A stretch of 64,000 nucleotides of DNA, from positions 124,001 through 188,000 of the forward strand of contig NZ_CALLVK010000021.1 in the NCBI RefSeq assembly GCF_938010525.1. The letters are read 5' to 3'. The translations under genes were made by a program, and so were the position numbers. Positions 17,593 to 25,525 of the stretch are shown here, one piece after another. This stretch comes from Abiotrophia sp938010525. GTDB lineage: Bacteria; Bacillota; Bacilli; Lactobacillales; Aerococcaceae. The first letter of the stretch is position 1, and every line of letters begins with the position of its first letter. Under the pieces are notes generated by a model that was not told the origin of the DNA, did no database searches, and saw only the letters and a program-made list of their open reading frames with translations.

Positions 17593-17835
17593 AAAAAAAG
17601 CCCTACGTAAACCGTATTAAACACAGTTCACATAGGGCGAAATTTTCGCGGTACCACCTAATTTAAGCTAGAATAGCTTATCTCTAGCCTTAACGCGGCG
17701 GACGTCTAGTCTTACTGAAGATTCAGACTAGCTTCAATTGGATGAGTTCAGTAGCACTCCCGGCTTATTTCCACCACCCATAAGCTCTCTATAGCAGTTG
17801 TACCGCCTACTAATTCCAATATTGAATTACTATTG
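17593..17835 (-). promoter_or_regulatory. T-box leader of leuS (leucine specifier CUC)
   Basis: On the minus strand the conserved T-box AGGTGGTACCGCG is at 17647-17659, followed by a terminator stem (17600-17638, arms GCCCTACGT/ACATAGGGC type) and seven T residues. Stem I contains the specifier CTC at 17744-17746 within GAACTCATCC, matching leucine. Uncharged tRNA-Leu would bind and stabilise the antiterminator, allowing leuS transcription. Confidence 0.93.
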
Positions 17836-17840
17836 AGTCT

Positions 17841-17869
17841 AGTATATCAGATACTAGCGACTAGTTCAA
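17841..17869 (-). promoter_or_regulatory. Promoter of the leuS T-box transcript
   Basis: TTGAAC (17864-17869), exact 17-bp spacer, TATACT (17841-17846) on the minus strand. The -35 box lies inside the last two sense codons of the upstream autolysin gene, whose stop codon is in the spacer. Confidence 0.75.
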
Positions 17870-19861
17870 TGAGATGACTTGTCCTATTTGGATGAAATGG
17901 GAGCCCCCATTGTTAGCGATCAATTTGTAAACATCTACCCCATTACGACGGGCGATTGAATACAAGGTGTCACCTGCTTGGACAGTATATGAACCGCCAC
18001 TTGCTTGGCTAGCGTTGTTTGCAGCTGGAGCTGGTGTTTCAGCAGCTGCTGGCGCTGGACTCTCTGCAGGAGCTGGTGTTTGGCTAACTGGTGCAGGGGT
18101 TGGAGCTGATGTTTCAGCAGCGGCGCCACCACCTGGTACTTTGATACTTTGACCTGGGTACAAGAAGTAGTTTGAAGTCCCATTCAAGCGTTGAAGTTCT
18201 GAAATTGAAATTCCATACTTGTTAGCAATGCGCCAGTAGCTGTCACCGGCTTGAACTGTATAGTTGCCACCGCCTGTGCTTGGCGCTGGGGCTGGTGTTT
18301 CAGCAGGTGCTGATGTTGTACTTGCAGTGGTTGCTGCAGGAGCAGGAGTCGCATTTGCTGAACCAGAGCCTGGCACTTTAATGCTTTGGCCTGGGTACAA
18401 GAAGTAGTTTGAAGTCCCATTCAAGCGTTGGAGTTCTGAAATCGAAATCCCGTACTTATTAGCAATACGCCAGTAGCTGTCACCTGCTTGGACTGTGTAT
18501 GAACCGCCCGCTGCTGGTGCTGCGCTTGTTGTGCTTGTTGAAGTAGAAGTGCCGTTTGATGAAGCACTTGCGCTTGAAGATGACCCTGAACCTGGCACCT
18601 TGAGGCTTTGACCTGGGTAGAGGTTGTAGTCAGATGTGCCGTTCAAGCGTTGGAGTTCTGAGATAGAAATGCCGTACTTATTAGCAATTCTCCAGTAGCT
18701 ATCACCGGCTTGGACTGTGTATGAACCGCCCGCTGCTGGTGCTGCACTTGTTGTACTTGTTGAAGCAGAGCCACTGTTTGATGACGCTGATGCATTGGTT
18801 CCTGAACCTGGCACTTTAATGCTTTGGCCTGGATGGAGGGTGTAGTCAGAGGTACCGTTCAAGCGTTGGAGTTCTTGGATAGAAATCCCGTACTTATTAG
18901 CGATACGCCAGTAGCTATCACCGGCTTGAACTGTGTATGAACCACCCGCTGCTGGTGCTGCAGAGCGCGTACTTGTAGTTGAGCTTGAAGTTGAAGCAGC
19001 AGAGCCACTTGTATTTGAAGCAGAACCTGGTACTACCAAGCTTTGACCTGGATAGAGGAAGTAGCTTGAGGTACCATTCAAGCGTTGCAATTCTTCAATC
19101 GAAATGCCGTATTTGTTAGCAATGCGCCAGTAGCTATCGCCTGCTTGAACTGTATAAGAACCGCCACCAGTTGCTGGGGCTTGCGGGCGTGCTGGGCTAG
19201 CTGTGCTAGAACCACCTGCATCATATTGAGTCAAACCATAGGTTTGGATTAATTGGTTAAGCTTAGACGCATAACGAGTATCTGTCGCATAGCGACCTGT
19301 TAAATGTCGTGTTGCGTCTTGATAAGAGTTGGTCGCACTCACGCGCGCCCCATAATAGAATTTATAGCGCCAACTGTTAGGATTGTTGTCCCCAGTTAAA
19401 AGCGAAGCATAGTCATTCAGGGATTCACCATAGTTGCTATACTTACGGAAAGGTTCCTTAGCAGCATAGTAGTTACCGCTACCATCGTCTTCTAAGGTGT
19501 CCATACGAACGGAATTGCCGTTGTAGTCACCCTTGATCCCGAATAAGTTATAGTTAGGTGCTGATGCTAATCCACTTTGGCCCCAACCTGATTCTAAAAT
19601 TGCTTGCGCAATCATTACAGAGGCATACAAGTCATTATTCTTAGCGATATCGCGTGCATACCCTCCAATAGTTGATAAGAAGTTTTGTTGGGTAGCTGTT
19701 TGAGCTTGTACGGTCACCTTTGGTGCAGTGAGCGTGCTTAAAGTAGATGCAGAAGCGAATAAGACTAAGCCTGCATTAACCACTTTGGCAATTTTCTTAT
19801 TTGATTCGTGGCGCTGTGCTTGTTTACGACGATTAATCACCGCTTGACGCGTTAATTTCAC
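17861..19861 (-). CDS. Autolysin: GH73 glucosaminidase with six LysM repeats
   Basis: 666 residues from a GTG (GGGGGAA upstream). A long basic signal region (1-~54, ending VTVQAQ) is followed by a GH73 N-acetylglucosaminidase domain (about 60-215; motif AQAILESGWGQSGLA with the expected catalytic Glu, and NYNLFGIKG). Five nearly identical LysM modules (TVQAGDSYWRIANKYGIS core) and a sixth divergent one (TVQAGDTLYSIARRNGVD) bind peptidoglycan, joined by Ala/Ser/Thr/Pro linkers. It cuts glycan strands of the cell wall and acts in daughter-cell separation in related cocci. No operon partner; no strong terminator before the leuS leader. Confidence 0.94.
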   Translation of the reverse strand: MKLTRQAVINRRKQAQRHESNKKIAKVVNAGLVLFASASTLSTLTAPKVTVQAQTATQQNFLSTIGGYARDIAKNNDLYASVMIAQAILESGWGQSGLASAPNYNLFGIKGDYNGNSVRMDTLEDDGSGNYYAAKEPFRKYSNYGESLNDYASLLTGDNNPNSWRYKFYYGARVSATNSYQDATRHLTGRYATDTRYASKLNQLIQTYGLTQYDAGGSSTASPARPQAPATGGGSYTVQAGDSYWRIANKYGISIEELQRLNGTSSYFLYPGQSLVVPGSASNTSGSAASTSSSTTSTRSAAPAAGGSYTVQAGDSYWRIANKYGISIQELQRLNGTSDYTLHPGQSIKVPGSGTNASASSNSGSASTSTTSAAPAAGGSYTVQAGDSYWRIANKYGISISELQRLNGTSDYNLYPGQSLKVPGSGSSSSASASSNGTSTSTSTTSAAPAAGGSYTVQAGDSYWRIANKYGISISELQRLNGTSNYFLYPGQSIKVPGSGSANATPAPAATTASTTSAPAETPAPAPSTGGGNYTVQAGDSYWRIANKYGISISELQRLNGTSNYFLYPGQSIKVPGGGAAAETSAPTPAPVSQTPAPAESPAPAAAETPAPAANNASQASGGSYTVQAGDTLYSIARRNGVDVYKLIANNGGSHFIQIGQVISLN
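17930..19190 (-). repeat. Tandem LysM-coding repeats
   Basis: Six LysM-coding units of about 135 bp separated by variable linkers. The first five share long near-identical DNA stretches (for example the bases encoding DSYWRIANKYGIS), so unequal recombination could change copy number. Confidence 0.85.
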
Positions 19862-19923
19862 GTATATTCCCCCATTCTGCCATTTTATGATACAATACCA
19901 TTATATAGAAAGCCTCTCGCTAA

Positions 19924-19946
19924 AAAAAGGGGCCTAGCCCCCTTTT
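19924..19946. terminator. GC-rich hairpin between divergent autolysin and mnmM genes
   Basis: Arms AAAAGGGG / CCCCTTTT around a short loop; on the minus strand it is followed by seven T residues, on the plus strand by only four. No minus-strand gene ends here (metK has its own terminator), so it may act in the leader of the autolysin transcript or as insulation. Confidence 0.5.
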
Positions 19947-19998
19947 CGTTTACTTTTAACTATTGTGTAACTTTCACGTAATACAAAGGAGTTTGTCT

Positions 19999-20568
19999 AT
20001 GCAACGCGCTCTTCACTACAGTCACACCCTCTTAGCCGACTTAATCCAACGTTTCCCAGATGGCGTTTATATTGATGGTACCCTAGGAAAAGGACACGAC
20101 ACGGCCTTCATTCTCAGACAACCAGGTTTTTGTGGCCAAGTCATGGGCTTTGATATCCAAGATCAGGCCTTGGCTTGGACCCAGGAACGCCTAGCTGATA
20201 TTCCAAACCGGGAGTCTGCCCAGCTTTTCCTGGCCTCTCACGACCAAATCCATACGCTTTTAGCTGAGACTCCTCAATTCAGTGGTGCCATTTATAATCT
20301 AGGCTATCTACCCGGTGGCGACCACCAAATCACAACTCAAGAGACTTCAACCCTGGCCTCTCTAGACCAGGTGCGAACCAAACTTCGTGTTGGCGGTCAA
20401 ATCATTTTGGTTATCTACAGTGGTCACCCCGAAGGTGCCAAGGAAAAGGATGCCCTCTTCCAAGCCTTAGCCAGCTGGCCCCAAGAAGAATTCCAAGTCC
20501 TTCACTATGGCTTCATCAACCAACGGAATAATCCACCGCAACTTCTCATCATCGAACGTATCAAGTAA
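19999..20568 (+). CDS. mnmM: tRNA U34 methyltransferase MnmM (YtqB family)
   Basis: 189 residues from the ATG at 19999 with AAAGGAG seven bases upstream. Class I S-adenosylmethionine fold: ALHYSHTLL at the N-terminus, IDGTLGKGHDTAF (about 25-37, AdoMet loop), GFDIQDQAL (about 52-60), and YNLGYLPGGDH (about 96-106), the last being characteristic of the YtqB family. YtqB of B. subtilis was identified as the methyltransferase that completes mnm5 modification of wobble uridine in some tRNAs. It ends before a terminator shared with metK. Confidence 0.85.
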   Translation: MQRALHYSHTLLADLIQRFPDGVYIDGTLGKGHDTAFILRQPGFCGQVMGFDIQDQALAWTQERLADIPNRESAQLFLASHDQIHTLLAETPQFSGAIYNLGYLPGGDHQITTQETSTLASLDQVRTKLRVGGQIILVIYSGHPEGAKEKDALFQALASWPQEEFQVLHYGFINQRNNPPQLLIIERIK

Positions 20569-20570
20569 GT

Positions 20571-20602
20571 AAAAAAGCTGAGACCTAAGTCTCAGCTTTT
20601 CA
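20571..20602. terminator. Bidirectional terminator, mnmM and metK
   Basis: AAAAGCTGAGAC / GTCTCAGCTTTT hairpin between the convergent stop codons, with A-run and T-run on opposite sides. Confidence 0.9.
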
Positions 20603-20609
20603 TTTTGTC

Positions 20610-21791
20610 TTATTCAGCAATCACGGCTTTAAGTTCATCCACTTTATTGACTTGCTCCCATGGTAAGACCACGTCTTGACGACCAAAGTGACCATAGGCT
20701 GCTGTCTGCTTATAGATTGGGCGACGCAAGGCCAAGGTGCGGATAATCCCATCTGGTGTTAAATCAAAGAGTTGACGCACTGCTTGAACTAGGCGACTCT
20801 CAGAAACGATGCCAGTCTCAAAGGTTTCAATCCGAATAGATACTGGTTGTGCTACCCCAATTGCATATGCTAATTGTACTTCACAACGCTTAGCTAAGCC
20901 GGCTGCAACGATATTCTTGGCAATGTAGCGAGCCATGTAGCTAGCTGACCGGTCCACTTTAGTCGCATCCTTACCAGAGAAGGCACCGCCACCGTGGCGA
21001 GCATAGCCCCCATAGGTGTCGACAATAATCTTACGGCCTGTCAAACCGGAGTCCCCTTTAGGCCCACCGATGACAAAACGACCGGTTGGATTGATTAAGA
21101 AGCGGGTTTGATCATCTAATAAATGTGCCGGAATCACAGGCTTCACTACTTGTTCAATCACGTCTTGACGCACAGTTTCTAAGGTTGCTTCAGGGGCATG
21201 CTGAGTCGAAATTACGACTGTATCCACCCGTAGGGCTTGACCGTCTTCTCCGTACTCAACGGTTACTTGGGACTTACCATCTGGTCTCAGGTAAGCCAAT
21301 TGACCAGACTTGCGCACCTCACTCAGACGTTTAGCTAGGCGATGGCTAAGCGCGATTGGCAATGGCATAAATTCTTCCGTCTCATCACAGGCATAACCGA
21401 ACATGAGCCCCTGGTCACCTGCCCCAATCAATTGATCGGTTGCTTCGTCCCGGGTTTCAATGGCCGCATCTACCCCTTGGGCGATATCAGGTGATTGTTC
21501 GTCAAGCGCGACCAAGACGGCCACATTATCGCCATCAAAGCCATAATCACTTGAATCATAGCCAATGCCCTTAATCGTTTCGCGTACAATTTGTTGGATA
21601 TCGACATAGGCAGTCGTGCTGACTTCCCCGAAGACCAATACCAGGCCAGTGTTGACTGCGGTCTCGCAGGCCACCCGGGCTAGTGGGTCTTGTGTCAAGA
21701 TGGCATCTAAGATGGCATCACTAATTTGATCGGCAACTTTATCTGGGTGTCCTTCCGTCACCGATTCAGATGTAAACAACTTTCTTTCCAT
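20610..21791 (-). CDS. metK: S-adenosylmethionine synthetase
   Basis: 393 residues from the ATG at 21791 (GGGGGAAA upstream). Signatures: TSESVTEGHPDKVADQISD (5-23), GAGDQGLMFGYA (about 119-130) and GGGAFSGKDATKVDRSA (about 270-286). It makes S-adenosylmethionine from methionine and ATP. Its ribosome binding site is part of an SMK-box riboswitch, so the product represses its own translation. The methyltransferase gene mnmM is convergent downstream. Confidence 0.97.
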   Translation of the reverse strand: MERKLFTSESVTEGHPDKVADQISDAILDAILTQDPLARVACETAVNTGLVLVFGEVSTTAYVDIQQIVRETIKGIGYDSSDYGFDGDNVAVLVALDEQSPDIAQGVDAAIETRDEATDQLIGAGDQGLMFGYACDETEEFMPLPIALSHRLAKRLSEVRKSGQLAYLRPDGKSQVTVEYGEDGQALRVDTVVISTQHAPEATLETVRQDVIEQVVKPVIPAHLLDDQTRFLINPTGRFVIGGPKGDSGLTGRKIIVDTYGGYARHGGGAFSGKDATKVDRSASYMARYIAKNIVAAGLAKRCEVQLAYAIGVAQPVSIRIETFETGIVSESRLVQAVRQLFDLTPDGIIRTLALRRPIYKQTAAYGHFGRQDVVLPWEQVNKVDELKAVIAE

Positions 21792-21795
21792 AGTA

Positions 21796-21875
21796 ATTTC
21801 CCCCATTTTGTTGATTGGTTACAAGGCAACTTCATTAAGAAAATGAATCCCATCGGGAATTTATTGTTGTAACTG
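21796..21875 (-). promoter_or_regulatory. SMK box (SAM-III) riboswitch of metK
   Basis: On the minus strand the leader shows TTCCCGATGGG (21849-21859), then GTTGCCTTGTAACC (around 21817-21830), then the metK ribosome binding site GGGGGAAAT (21796-21804). TTCCC can pair with GGGGGAA, and GCCTTGTAACC matches the conserved SAM-binding core of metK SMK boxes known from Enterococcus and Streptococcus. SAM binding would hide the ribosome binding site. A GTTACAA segment just upstream can pair with TTGTAAC, giving an alternative SAM-free fold. Confidence 0.88.
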
Positions 21876-21939
21876 ACTCCATTATACATTAGTATAGTAG
21901 ATATAGATAGTAAAAAATGTCGAAAAAAGAGGATTAGCT

Positions 21940-22740
21940 ATGAAACACTTTGCACACTTTCTAAGACATCCCCTCATTCGAATCTTCCTGGCGCCACTAG
22001 GCTTTGGGATATATGGTTTAATCGTAGGGATGTACCACACTACCGAAATCAACTGGTTAGCCTTGGCCTATCTCTACCTGATTTTAGTCAGCAGTCAGTT
22101 GATTGACCACTACTTCTTCGTTCGCTTCAATACCCGTAAGGCCAAAGCTAGCTCGCCAGTAATCCTATACGCCATGGAGATTCTGCTCTGGGCAGCAACC
22201 GTGGGCTTTATGTGGCAGCATCATTGGGGGGCTAACCTCTTACTCCTCCTCTATATCGCCTATACTCACATTCAGCATTATCCTTATAATCTGACCAACA
22301 GCCTCTACCAGTTGATTCTGAATGTCTTCTTCCAGGCCTTCATTATCAACAACCTAGCCTACTTCAGCCAGACAGGAACCATCACGACCGGCTTCCTCAT
22401 CAGCCTCCTGCCTCTGGCAGCCTTGCAACTGGCCTTTCAAGCTGAAGGCAATAGTCTAGTTAGTCAGCTAACGGGACACCCTTCCCTCATGCCACATGGC
22501 TTAAAAACAAGTCTGGTGCTCATCTTGAGCCTAGTAGCTGTGGCTGCTGGGACCTACTTAAGTTTCCCATCCAAATCTTATTTCATGCTCCAACTCCTCT
22601 TTATCGCCGGGAGCGTCTTGACCCTAGCCCCTCTCTTGGTCCAAACTCGACAACATAACCAAAACCAAAATAAACTCAACTATCTCAGCACTAGTTACTT
22701 GCTGATTAGCATCCTGTATGGCTTGGCCTTCTGCTTCTAA
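21940..22740 (+). CDS. Multi-pass membrane protein of unknown function
   Basis: 266 residues with about eight predicted membrane segments and little soluble sequence; short polar loops include DHYFFVRFNTRKAKAS (about 56-71) and QAEGNSLVSQLTGHPSLMPHG (about 167-187). The size and topology recall UbiA-type prenyltransferases, but the two Asp-rich motifs of that family are absent, so I do not assign it. A weak GAGG lies upstream of the ATG. It is monocistronic with its own strong terminator and is transcribed divergently from metK. Confidence 0.7.
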   Translation: MKHFAHFLRHPLIRIFLAPLGFGIYGLIVGMYHTTEINWLALAYLYLILVSSQLIDHYFFVRFNTRKAKASSPVILYAMEILLWAATVGFMWQHHWGANLLLLLYIAYTHIQHYPYNLTNSLYQLILNVFFQAFIINNLAYFSQTGTITTGFLISLLPLAALQLAFQAEGNSLVSQLTGHPSLMPHGLKTSLVLILSLVAVAAGTYLSFPSKSYFMLQLLFIAGSVLTLAPLLVQTRQHNQNQNKLNYLSTSYLLISILYGLAFCF

Positions 22741-22750
22741 CATATATGGC

Positions 22751-22793
22751 AAAAACAGCCGTCCCCACACGTAGGTGGGGACGGCTGTTTTTT
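22751..22793 (+). terminator. Strong terminator
   Basis: Long hairpin with 18-base arms (AAAAACAGCCGTCCCCAC and its complement), six-base loop and six T residues. It is symmetric enough to also stop the minus-strand operon ending at 22824. Confidence 0.9.
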
Positions 22794-22823
22794 GGTGTCT
22801 AGTCAGGCAACTTAACCCAAAAA

Positions 22824-23207
22824 TCATGGTATCGCACGGTTGCGCATGATGCTGACAACTGTCACGATTAACATCACCAAGATTGGAAGGTAGCTCCATG
22901 ACAAAGGGAGTCCTAATAGGGCAATATATCCGAACAAGGTACATCCCACCACCAATTTCTCCAGTGTGGTCTTCTGGCCACGAAGACTCCATAGGGATAA
23001 TATAATACCTAGGATTATCGAGATTAGCATACTGCCAAGATAAATACGAAGCGGCCAATGGCTACCCAAACTTGTTAACATAATGGGCGACGGGATGCTC
23101 AGAGCTATTTCTAGCGCCTCGATAGTGTCTCTTAAGATTAGGAAATTTCCGATTGAGAACACCAAAAAGAAAGCATTGAAGGGGAGTAAGACTTGTTTTA
23201 TCTTCAA
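22824..23207 (-). CDS. Small membrane protein of unknown function (TTG start)
   Basis: 127 residues, four predicted membrane segments (about 5-23, 54-71, 83-104, 105-120) and a basic C-terminus (MRNRAIP). The start is a TTG at 23207 with a perfect Shine-Dalgarno AGGAGGTGA seven bases upstream; those same nine bases are the final Arg-Arg-stop codons of the upstream gene, so the two are tightly coupled. No family recognised. Confidence 0.7.
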   Translation of the reverse strand: MKIKQVLLPFNAFFLVFSIGNFLILRDTIEALEIALSIPSPIMLTSLGSHWPLRIYLGSMLISIILGIILSLWSLRGQKTTLEKLVVGCTLFGYIALLGLPLSWSYLPILVMLIVTVVSIMRNRAIP

Positions 23208-23214
23208 GGTATTC

Positions 23215-23736
23215 TCACCTCCTCTGATTCAGTAAATTATAGAGCCATTGAAGGTTCCAGTCTGGAGCAGGCTGTGCTTGAATGATAGGTTCAAAAATTG
23301 TAGCAAGTGCTTCATCTACGAATATTTGCTCCTCATCTGAAATGTCATGTCTCAGACTAGTTAATAAGGGAGTATCTACAGGTATATACTCAACTTGACC
23401 CAAAGGAGTTAGCGAGTAGTGGATGGCCTCATCATTATAATAGAGTTGTCTACTGTCCGCAATTACGATATAACGAATTTTGGCTCCATTATACGCCGTG
23501 GTAAATTCCCAATCCCCGCTTAAATTATCTCTCTTGTACTTATAATTATCAAGTTCAGGATGCTCGATTTGATTAAAGTTTCGCATTGCTTCTTGCAAGG
23601 GCGAGTATATTCCTTCGGTGTGTTTTGCGTAGTATACGCTATAAGTTGATAAGTTGTCTGACACTTTCGTCCATGCAAAAAGTCCTACAACGGTAACTAT
23701 AAATACAATTATAAATAACTTCCATTTTGATTTCAT
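23215..23736 (-). CDS. Membrane-anchored extracytoplasmic protein of unknown function
   Basis: 173 residues. One N-terminal membrane segment (about 5-22) after a short basic start suggests an anchor or uncleaved signal; the rest is soluble and probably outside the cell. The region around residues 60-110 looks like a small beta-rich domain (GDWEFTTAYNGAKIRYIVIADSRQLYYND). No catalytic motif seen. It is the first gene of a two-gene unit with the four-helix membrane protein; base composition looks more A/T-rich than the neighbours, which could mean acquisition. Confidence 0.7.
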   Translation of the reverse strand: MKSKWKLFIIVFIVTVVGLFAWTKVSDNLSTYSVYYAKHTEGIYSPLQEAMRNFNQIEHPELDNYKYKRDNLSGDWEFTTAYNGAKIRYIVIADSRQLYYNDEAIHYSLTPLGQVEYIPVDTPLLTSLRHDISDEEQIFVDEALATIFEPIIQAQPAPDWNLQWLYNLLNQRR

Positions 23737-23839
23737 ATCTTTCTCCTATGAGTCATTTTAAGCAATGATTTGGGTTGCCGCACTTATTCTTGCAATCTTC
23801 CTTTTTCGGTTTTGCACTTAATTACACAATCTGCGCCCC

Positions 23840-23867
23840 AAAAAAAGCTAGGACGCACGCCCTAGCC
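23840..23867 (-). terminator. Terminator after the PssA-like gene
   Basis: GCTAGG / CCTAGC hairpin (23847-23866) with seven T residues on the minus strand. Confidence 0.8.
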
Positions 23868-23876
23868 TCTCGTTGT

Positions 23877-24503
23877 TTAGCCTGTAATGAAATTTCCCAG
23901 GAATACCCACAGGATGCAGAGTACCACTTGGACGCCCACCATGTAGAATAACCATTGGCTTGGTAGGCGCGGTATCTTCAGCTTGTAGACGAAGGCTACC
24001 GCTAGGAGCGCGTAGACCAACATCAGGAAGATTTGGAAGACAGTCAGCGGGAGCAGGAAGCCTACTAAGGACACGACCTGAATCGCGAAGACGCCTAGTT
24101 CTAGTGGCAACCCGACGCTGTGGCGCTTGTCCACTGGATCTTGGAATTCGGCCGCTTGGTTGAAGTAGGCCAGGCGAATTCCGACTGCCAAGATGTAAAG
24201 TGCGAAGACAATGAGGCTAAAGGCGCCCGCATTGGTTACCGCCATCAGATAGACGCCCGGGAGGACGCCATAAATGAGGAAACTACTCAAGGTCTTGAGC
24301 TCCTTGGCGAAGGCAGCCTCCGCCACCGAAGACTGGAATTGATTCATAAAGCCTCCGACGAACAAGTCGATGATGGAGGCAATAATCAAGGAAACAAGGG
24401 CATACTGTAGTTCACGATGAAAGGCGAACCCGATCCCTGTCGCTGCAAAAAACAAACCTGCTAATAACACCACATTAAAGCGGTGCAACTTCCCAATAAA
24501 CAT
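23877..24503 (-). CDS. Degenerate phosphatidylserine-synthase-like membrane protein
   Basis: 208 residues, about six membrane segments. The layout follows CDP-alcohol phosphatidyltransferases of the PssA type: an N-terminal RFNVV segment like the IPNLIT start, then IIDLFVGGFMNQ where the family has a DGxxAR motif, FAKELKTLSSFLIYGVLPGV where it has FGxELDSLADxxSFGVAP, and IRLAYFNQ where it has RLARFNV. Only the first of the four catalytic aspartates is kept; the others are Val, Lys and Ser, and the DG-AR residues are lost. It is therefore probably not an active phosphotransferase. Ribosome binding site weak. Homology is inferred by eye. Confidence 0.65.
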   Translation of the reverse strand: MFIGKLHRFNVVLLAGLFFAATGIGFAFHRELQYALVSLIIASIIDLFVGGFMNQFQSSVAEAAFAKELKTLSSFLIYGVLPGVYLMAVTNAGAFSLIVFALYILAVGIRLAYFNQAAEFQDPVDKRHSVGLPLELGVFAIQVVSLVGFLLPLTVFQIFLMLVYALLAVAFVYKLKIPRLPSQWLFYMVGVQVVLCILWVFLGNFITG

Positions 24504-24545
24504 ACCGACACCATCTTTCTTATCAATGTTTTTTAATAGATTACA

Positions 24546-25391
24546 CTAAGCTTTTTCAAAGCCAATAATGAGACCGTGGTACTGGGCATAGAAGGTGCAG
24601 AGCCCATTAAAATCCACTACCTCAATTTGAGCCTGAGGGTAGTGTTCACGAAGTAAAGCGCTCACCGCTTCAACCACTTCTGGATTGTCGCTATGAGAAA
24701 TCGCCACTTTACCACCTTGATAGCCATGCTTGAGCATTTCTTCTACGGTTGCTTTCACAGCCCGTTTGCTCCCCTTAGACTTGGTCCCAATCTCAATCTT
24801 ACCTTCAGCTGTACGAACCCCAATCAAACGGATGCCCAAGAGGCCAATCATACCGCCGACAAGACGGTTGACACGACCGGCTTTGACCAAGTTATCTACT
24901 GACTCTAAGATGAAGACGACATCCGTCTTTTGATGATAATCCTTTAGGCTAGCTACCACTTGGTCAAAATCCAGGCCAGCTTGTACTAACTCCAAACCCT
25001 TAGCAATTAAGAGGTCATTCTCTGTCCCAGCAGACAAGCAGTCAAAGACATAGATATTGGCCAATGGATTTTCTTCCAAAGTCATATTGCGACCCAGTTG
25101 GGCACTATTATAAGAACCTGATAAGCCACTAGATAGTGTAAAACAGATAACATTTTCTGCTCCCTCGAAGGCATTGGCATAGGCTTGAGGGGATGGGCAG
25201 GCAGTCGAAGATGCTTCCTTGCTGTCATGCATATCCTTTACAAAAGTTGCCATATCTAAGTTGGCATCATCCACATAAACCTGAGTGCCAATATTAATCA
25301 TTAAAGGTACTAATTCAAAAGCGACATCCGTCCCCGCAAAAAGGTCCGGCGAGATAGTCGCGCCTGAATCGGCTACTAACTTCCATTTCAT
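24546..25391 (-). CDS. DegV-family fatty-acid-binding protein
   Basis: 281 residues from the ATG at 25391 with GGGAGGAA upstream; a longer reading adds a prefix without a ribosome binding site. DegV features: VADSGATISPDL at the N-terminus, STACPSPQAYANAFEGAENVICFTLSSGLSGSYNSA (about 63-98) and the conserved GRV segment (VKAGRVNRLVGGMIGLLGIRLIG, about 172-194). Such proteins bind a fatty acid and present it to fatty acid kinase FakA in Gram-positive bacteria (FakB role). No fakA in the window, so the partner is inferred. Confidence 0.9.
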   Translation of the reverse strand: MKWKLVADSGATISPDLFAGTDVAFELVPLMINIGTQVYVDDANLDMATFVKDMHDSKEASSTACPSPQAYANAFEGAENVICFTLSSGLSGSYNSAQLGRNMTLEENPLANIYVFDCLSAGTENDLLIAKGLELVQAGLDFDQVVASLKDYHQKTDVVFILESVDNLVKAGRVNRLVGGMIGLLGIRLIGVRTAEGKIEIGTKSKGSKRAVKATVEEMLKHGYQGGKVAISHSDNPEVVEAVSALLREHYPQAQIEVVDFNGLCTFYAQYHGLIIGFEKA

Positions 25392-25427
25392 AGGTAATTC
25401 CTCCCTCTGTCTTCTCCCTAAGTATAT

Positions 25428-25468
25428 AAAAGCCCACGGCAACTTGCAAACAAAATCACGCGTGGGCC
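25428..25468 (-). terminator. Terminator after the thiolase gene
   Basis: GCCCACG (25432-25438) pairs with CGTGGGC (25461-25467); four T residues follow on the minus strand. The loop is long (22 bases). Confidence 0.6.
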
Positions 25469-25525
25469 TCTCTTTTTATTTTAGGATCTTTAAGGGCTAG
25501 CACTTTCCAGCCTCTCTATAAGTAA

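Noticed and set aside
17930..19190. CRISPR-like regular repeats
   Set aside because: The repeats are coding LysM modules inside one open frame, about 135 bp long, with repeated linkers and not unique spacers.
22624..23058. 144-residue reading frame on the minus strand
   Set aside because: Overlaps most of the 127-residue membrane protein in another frame and crosses the strong terminator at 22751-22793; the other frame has a perfect ribosome binding site and sensible hydrophobic pattern.
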